Of a stretch of DNA of 9,029 bases, positions 5,726 to 9,029 are shown piece by piece. Numbering within the stretch: the first letter of the stretch is position 1; each line of letters starts with the position of its first letter. The stretch comes from Anaerolineales bacterium (GTDB taxonomy: Bacteria > Chloroflexota > Anaerolineae > Anaerolineales > Villigracilaceae): NCBI GenBank assembly GCA_025056515.1, contig JANWWB010000201.1, forward strand, positions 1-9,029, read 5' to 3'. The position numbers were made by a program, and so were the translations under genes. The notes under the pieces were generated by a model, which had not been told where the DNA came from, did not search any database, and saw nothing but the letters and a program-made list of their open reading frames with translations.

Positions 5726-6967
5726 ATGTCTCCCTTCCTACAGCTTGCACTTGAATTGGCTATCATTTTGTTCGCTGCCAAAGTGGCCGGCTATCTCAGT
5801 ACCCGACTCGGTCAGCCATCTGTTTTGGGTGAACTCTTGGTTGGAATCCTCCTTGGTCCTTCACTTATCGATATCCCTCATTGGTTCATCTTCAAAAGCG
5901 ATACCCTGCCAGAATTGGTGCAAGACTTGGGCGAGGTTGGTGTCCTTCTGCTGATGTTTCTAGCAGGATTGGAGTTGCACTTTTCAGAACTGACTCGCAA
6001 TACGCGTGTTTCCATCCTAGCCGGTTTGTTGGGGGTGGTCTTTCCGGTCGGTCTAGGATGGGGAGTAGGTCGTCTTTTTGGACAGACGGACAGCGCAGCG
6101 ATAATCCTTGGGCTTGCAATGGGCGCTACCTCGGTGAGCATCTCAGCCCAGACCCTGATGGAGCTTAAAGTGCTGCGCAGTCGCGTGGGGTTGAGTCTGC
6201 TTGGCGCTGCTGTCTTTGACGACATCCTGATTATTTTGCTTCTCTCTGCCTTTTTAGCCGTCGTGCAAGGGAGCGACGCTCCCTTAGAATTGATCTGGAT
6301 TGCGGCAAGGATGTTTCTTTTCCTGGCAGGGGCCGTGGCAATCGGCCTCTTGCTCTTGCCTCGCCTGATGCGCTGGACAGACCGTTTACCCATTAGCCAG
6401 GGCGTCTTAGCTTTAGCCTTGATTGTGATGCTCCTTTACAGCGTGGCCGCAGAAGTCTTGGGTGGCATGGCAGCCATTACCGGGGCGTTTTTGGCAGGCC
6501 TGATGTTTGCCCGCTGTCGTGAGCGAGAGCGGATTGAGAGTGGGATTAACGCCCTAGCTTATGGACTGTTTGTCCCTATCTTTTTCATCGGTATTGGCCT
6601 TTCGGTGGACTTGCGTCAAATCCAAAGCTCCACGATTTGGCTTTTGCCGATTGTGATTTTGGGCTCTCTGGTAACAAAATTCATCGGCGCCGGTTTAGGA
6701 GGGCGACTAGGCGGTCTTACCTGGCGCGAGGCTTGGCAGCTCGGCGCAGGTATGCTTTCCCGAGGCGAGGTCGGCCTTATCGTAGCCGGGCTGGGTGTTT
6801 TCTATGGGCTGATGAATCAAGATGAGTTCTCAGCCATTTTAGGGATGGTAATTTTCAGCACGCTGATCACCCCTCCCTTACTTCGTTTCCTCTTCAAGGA
6901 ACCTAAGCGTGCTAGTTATTCATCGGAAGCTTTGAATCAGCCCGGTGAGGGCAAGGAGAGTGCATAA
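5726..6967 (+). CDS. CPA2-family cation:proton antiporter, membrane domain only
   Basis: This 413-residue inner-membrane protein has about twelve hydrophobic segments and exchanges Na+ or K+ for H+. Family marks are clear: QPSVLGELLVGILLGP at 30-45, FLAGLELH at 78-85, and a core helix with paired acidic residues VFDD (Asp165-Asp166), the proton/cation site of NapA/NhaA-type antiporters. A lysine at 318 (LVTKFIG) matches the conserved TM10 lysine of electrogenic members, and MLSRGEVGLIVA at 344-355 is the usual C-terminal motif. It ends about 20 residues after the last helix, so it lacks the RCK/TrkA-N domain of KefB/KefC. The ATG at 5726 begins right at the first helix; the frame is open upstream to 5399, but that stretch is antisense to the riboswitch and not hydrophobic. 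No good Shine-Dalgarno is visible. Its stop overlaps the start of the PII-like gene. The ion carried cannot be told. Confidence 0.93.
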   Translation: MSPFLQLALELAIILFAAKVAGYLSTRLGQPSVLGELLVGILLGPSLIDIPHWFIFKSDTLPELVQDLGEVGVLLLMFLAGLELHFSELTRNTRVSILAGLLGVVFPVGLGWGVGRLFGQTDSAAIILGLAMGATSVSISAQTLMELKVLRSRVGLSLLGAAVFDDILIILLLSAFLAVVQGSDAPLELIWIAARMFLFLAGAVAIGLLLLPRLMRWTDRLPISQGVLALALIVMLLYSVAAEVLGGMAAITGAFLAGLMFARCRERERIESGINALAYGLFVPIFFIGIGLSVDLRQIQSSTIWLLPIVILGSLVTKFIGAGLGGRLGGLTWREAWQLGAGMLSRGEVGLIVAGLGVFYGLMNQDEFSAILGMVIFSTLITPPLLRFLFKEPKRASYSSEALNQPGEGKESA

Positions 6968-7338
6968 TGTATCTGATCTTGTTCGTCCTCAACAATCCCG
7001 ATCGCCTGGAGGATGTTTTGGTAGCTTGGGAACAAGCTGGGGTGAGCGGGATTACCATCCTACCGAGCACGGGCTTGGGGCGCATCCGTCAGAAAGAAGG
7101 TCTGCGCGACGACCTTCCGCTTATTCCCAGCCTGGCTGATTTCTATCATCACGAAGCCGATGTTAACCACACCCTCTTTACCCTGGTGGAGAATGAAGAC
7201 TTGGCGCGTCGAGTTCTTGAAGCAACAGAAGCCACCATCGGTCGCCTAGACCAACCCGGTAAGGGTATTTTAGCGATCTTGCCGACTGTACAAGTTCACG
7301 GAATCATTGCGCGCAATCCAGAGAGGAAAGCCGGATAG
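6967..7338 (+). CDS. PII-like signalling protein coupled to the antiporter
   Basis: This 123-residue protein has the size and strand-helix pattern of the PII/CutA ferredoxin-like fold. It begins YLILFVLNNPDRLEDVLVAWEQAGVSGITIL (strand, helix, strand; residues 2-32). The region at about 35-62 (STGLGRI ... LPLIPSLADFYHHE) takes the place of the T-loop. TLFTLVENEDLARRVLEATEATIG (69-92) and GILAILPTVQVHGI (100-113) complete the second half. The uridylylation site of classical GlnB/GlnK is not recognisable, so this is a PII-like rather than a nitrogen PII protein. Its ATG shares a base with the antiporter stop (TAATG), and AAGGAG at 6953-6958 lies inside the antiporter gene, so the two are translationally coupled. 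By analogy with other PII-like proteins it probably forms a trimer that binds a nucleotide and controls the adjacent transporter. That role is inferred. Confidence 0.82.
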   Translation: MYLILFVLNNPDRLEDVLVAWEQAGVSGITILPSTGLGRIRQKEGLRDDLPLIPSLADFYHHEADVNHTLFTLVENEDLARRVLEATEATIGRLDQPGKGILAILPTVQVHGIIARNPERKAG

Positions 7339-7380
7339 CCTTGTTGTCAGGTTTCCCGATAAAAATGGGATGTATGTCAT

Positions 7381-7409
7381 TTGTGCTAGACCGCTGAAGG
7401 TGTTACACT
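7381..7409 (+). promoter_or_regulatory. Possible extended -10 promoter
   Basis: TTGTGC (7381-7386) is followed after 17 bases by TACACT (7404-7409). A TG at 7401-7402 gives an extended -10 element (TGTTACACT). The -35 match is only 3/6 and the -10 4/6, but the spacing is ideal. The site lies in the 155-base gap before the zinc-ribbon gene, with the leader hairpin downstream. Confidence 0.42.
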
Positions 7410-7438
7410 GATGGATGAACTTCCATAAACTCTTATGC

Positions 7439-7459
7439 AGTCGGCTCTCTAGGCCGACT
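7439..7459 (+). other. Leader hairpin before the zinc-ribbon gene
   Basis: AGTCGGC (7439-7445) pairs perfectly with GCCGACT (7453-7459) around a seven-base loop. A short TTATC follows, too weak for a confident terminator. It lies in the presumed 5' leader, about 24 bases before the Shine-Dalgarno site of the gene at 7494. It could instead be a weak terminator of the antiporter/PII-like pair. Confidence 0.45.
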
Positions 7460-7493
7460 TTATCAAATTGGCATGAAACGTCAAGGAGGACTC

Positions 7494-7895
7494 ATGAAAC
7501 CTGCAACTTGGATGTATGTGGGAGCAGTGCTGCTCTTCCTTATGGCGGCCTGCGGGATTGGGTTGGGGGGATTTCTCTATCTTGGTTCGCTCGGTCAATC
7601 TGGACAGCCTGAGTGGGCTACGCTAGGAGGGGCATTAGCCTGTGGTGGCTTGTTTGTCCTCGTCGGTGGTATTGTCCTCATGGTCTTGGCCGTCCGCAAG
7701 ACAAAACAGGACACCGCGCAGCATGTTACGCTCAAAATTGACCTGCCCGGCGAAACATCGGTCGAGGCGATAAAATGCCAATCCTGCGGTGGAACAATCA
7801 CTGCCGGAGACATCAAAATCGTCCAAGGCGCACCCATGGTCCATTGTCCTTATTGCCACACCGTCTATCAATTGACCGAACAGCCGAAATGGTGA
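7494..7895 (+). CDS. Two-helix membrane protein with C-terminal zinc ribbon
   Basis: This 133-residue protein has two hydrophobic helices at about 7-31 and 43-67. A basic RKTKQ stretch then places the C-terminus in the cytoplasm. The tail holds two CxxC pairs, Cys95/Cys98 (CQSCGG) and Cys118/Cys121 (CPYCHTVYQ), 19 residues apart, which is a classic zinc ribbon. The ATG at 7494 is chosen because AAGGAGG (7483-7489) stands four bases upstream; an in-frame ATG at 7473 lies before that site. The gene is 49 bases ahead of the DUF2207-like gene on the same strand, probably one transcript. Zinc ribbons of this kind mediate protein or nucleic-acid contacts; no specific function can be given. Confidence 0.85.
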   Translation: MKPATWMYVGAVLLFLMAACGIGLGGFLYLGSLGQSGQPEWATLGGALACGGLFVLVGGIVLMVLAVRKTKQDTAQHVTLKIDLPGETSVEAIKCQSCGGTITAGDIKIVQGAPMVHCPYCHTVYQLTEQPKW

Positions 7896-7944
7896 CTTCT
7901 CCCCCTGTGATGCCTTGTGTTTGTGTCTTTTCTTGGGAGGCCCG

Positions 7945-9029
7945 ATGAAACTCCGCCTATCTGCCTCTTTCCTGTTGCTCGTCCTCATGCTCACCTTGAC
8001 CGTGAGCGTTCGAGCACAGACCTATCGCTTTAGCTTAGATGCAGAAACCGTGCATGTTTTTTGGAATTCGGATGGCACAGTAGCAATTGATTATGTCTTT
8101 GTCTTCACCAATAGTCCGAATGCCGACCCAATTGATTTCGTGGATGTTGGCATGCCGCATAACTACTTTGACCGGAACAGCATTTCGGCGGATGTCAACG
8201 GTGTACCGGTGAGCATTTCTGAAGAGTACTACGGCAGCGGTTACGGTTTCGCCGTAGACCTCGGCGCGCAGGCTATTCCTCCAGGCCGCACCGGCAGCGT
8301 ACATGTGTTTGTTGGCCGCGTCACGCACATGCTCTACCCTTCGACGGAATATCCCGATACACACGTCAGCGGCCAATTCTCGCCGACCTGGTTTGGTGCA
8401 GAATATGTGACAGGTTCGACAAATATGACTGTGGTCTTCCACCTCCCGCCAGGCGTTCAGCCTGACGAAGCGATTTACTATCCGGTCAAAGGCGATTGGC
8501 CCTGCGAGACCACTCCTACAGCCGGTTACGATCAGGAACAACGAATCACCTACAGCTGGGCTTGTCCGCAAGCCAATGGATACACCCAATACACTTTTGG
8601 CCTCTCTTTCCCCAAACAATACATTCCTGAAGAGACAATTATCACCTCACCACCTCCTTTCCAGCCAGCGGAGAGCAGTTTTGACCTCGAGAGTTTGCTT
8701 GGCCTTGCCTTCTGTTGTTGCTTTATAGGAATGTTTGTCGGTCTGCCCATTGTCAGCATTGTGAACGAGCGGAAACGGAAATTACAATACTTGCCGCCCA
8801 AAATTTCGATTGAAGGTCATGGCATCAAGCGCGGCCTCACTGCGGTTGAAGCGGCCATTTTGATGGAACAGCCACTTGATAAGGTGATGACAATGATCCT
8901 TTTCGGCGTGGTCAAGAAAGGTGCAGCAACAGTCATCAGTCGCGACCCGCTCAAACTCGAAGCGGCCTCTCCGCTTCCCGAGAATCTGCATGAATACGAG
9001 CGAAACTTCCTCGCTGCCTTTGCCGCACC
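7945..9029 (+). CDS. DUF2207-like secreted/membrane protein, 3' partial
   Basis: The frame runs open from the ATG at 7945 to the right edge (361 full codons), so the C-terminus is missing. GGGAGG at 7935-7940 is the ribosome site, four bases upstream. Residues 1-24 form a signal peptide with likely cleavage after VRA. An extracytoplasmic, strand-rich domain spans about 25-240, with Cys187 and Cys207 as a possible disulfide. One membrane helix at about 251-273 contains three consecutive cysteines (257-259) and is followed by NERKRK, so the rest is cytoplasmic. The cytoplasmic part (LPPKISIEGHGI, then LTAVEAAILMEQ, then ILFGVVKKGAATVI) resembles the post-membrane region of DUF2207 proteins, a helix-rich segment with a small winged-helix-like pattern. 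The function of that family is unknown. It is probably co-transcribed with the zinc-ribbon protein. The family call is by resemblance and moderately sure. Confidence 0.75.
   Translation, partial: MKLRLSASFLLLVLMLTLTVSVRAQTYRFSLDAETVHVFWNSDGTVAIDYVFVFTNSPNADPIDFVDVGMPHNYFDRNSISADVNGVPVSISEEYYGSGYGFAVDLGAQAIPPGRTGSVHVFVGRVTHMLYPSTEYPDTHVSGQFSPTWFGAEYVTGSTNMTVVFHLPPGVQPDEAIYYPVKGDWPCETTPTAGYDQEQRITYSWACPQANGYTQYTFGLSFPKQYIPEETIITSPPPFQPAESSFDLESLLGLAFCCCFIGMFVGLPIVSIVNERKRKLQYLPPKISIEGHGIKRGLTAVEAAILMEQPLDKVMTMILFGVVKKGAATVISRDPLKLEAASPLPENLHEYERNFLAAFAA

Noticed and set aside
8035..8619. 194-codon open frame on the - strand
   Set aside because: It is antisense to the DUF2207-like gene, whose signal peptide, ribosome site and membrane helix are clear. 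It has no family features of its own.

Overview
The window looks like chromosomal DNA of a free-living, lipoprotein-making bacterium. The mix of gene families (a coiled-coil/DUF3782-like protein, FHA protein with a C-terminal membrane anchor, PII-like protein beside a CPA2 antiporter, zinc-ribbon and DUF2207-like membrane proteins) and the moderately high GC with clear Shine-Dalgarno sites suggest Chloroflexota, perhaps Anaerolineae. This is inference from family resemblance only; no rRNA or other marker gene is present. No insertion sequence, prophage, CRISPR array or tRNA was seen.

Layout. (1) 1-565, + strand: 3' part of a coiled-coil protein. (2) 566-1036: a gene-poor gap with one hairpin and a promoter for the next gene. 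(3) 1037-1750, + strand: a self-contained unit of promoter, FHA-domain membrane protein and intrinsic terminator. (4) 5520 down to 1769, - strand: a complete corrinoid uptake operon, with a sigma70-type promoter, a cobalamin riboswitch, a substrate-binding lipoprotein (btuF-type), a 19-bp hairpin, a permease (btuC-type) and an ATPase (btuD-type). (5) 5726-7338, + strand: a CPA2 cation:proton antiporter whose stop codon overlaps the start of a PII-like protein. (6) 7381-9029, + strand: promoter, leader hairpin, a small two-helix zinc-ribbon protein, then a secreted/membrane DUF2207-like protein that runs off the window.

How the parts work together. The riboswitch is the most informative element. 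On protein sequence alone the ABC genes would usually be labelled iron-siderophore transporters, but the B12 aptamer in the leader points to vitamin B12 or another corrinoid. When intracellular B12 is high the leader should shut the operon down. The hairpin between the btuF- and btuC-type genes could keep the binding protein at a higher level than the permease and ATPase. In the other notable pair, the antiporter lacks the cytoplasmic RCK/TrkA-type domain seen in many relatives and is instead translationally coupled to a separate PII-like protein. This suggests a ligand-sensing regulator acting in trans, and it is the best candidate here for a little-described system.
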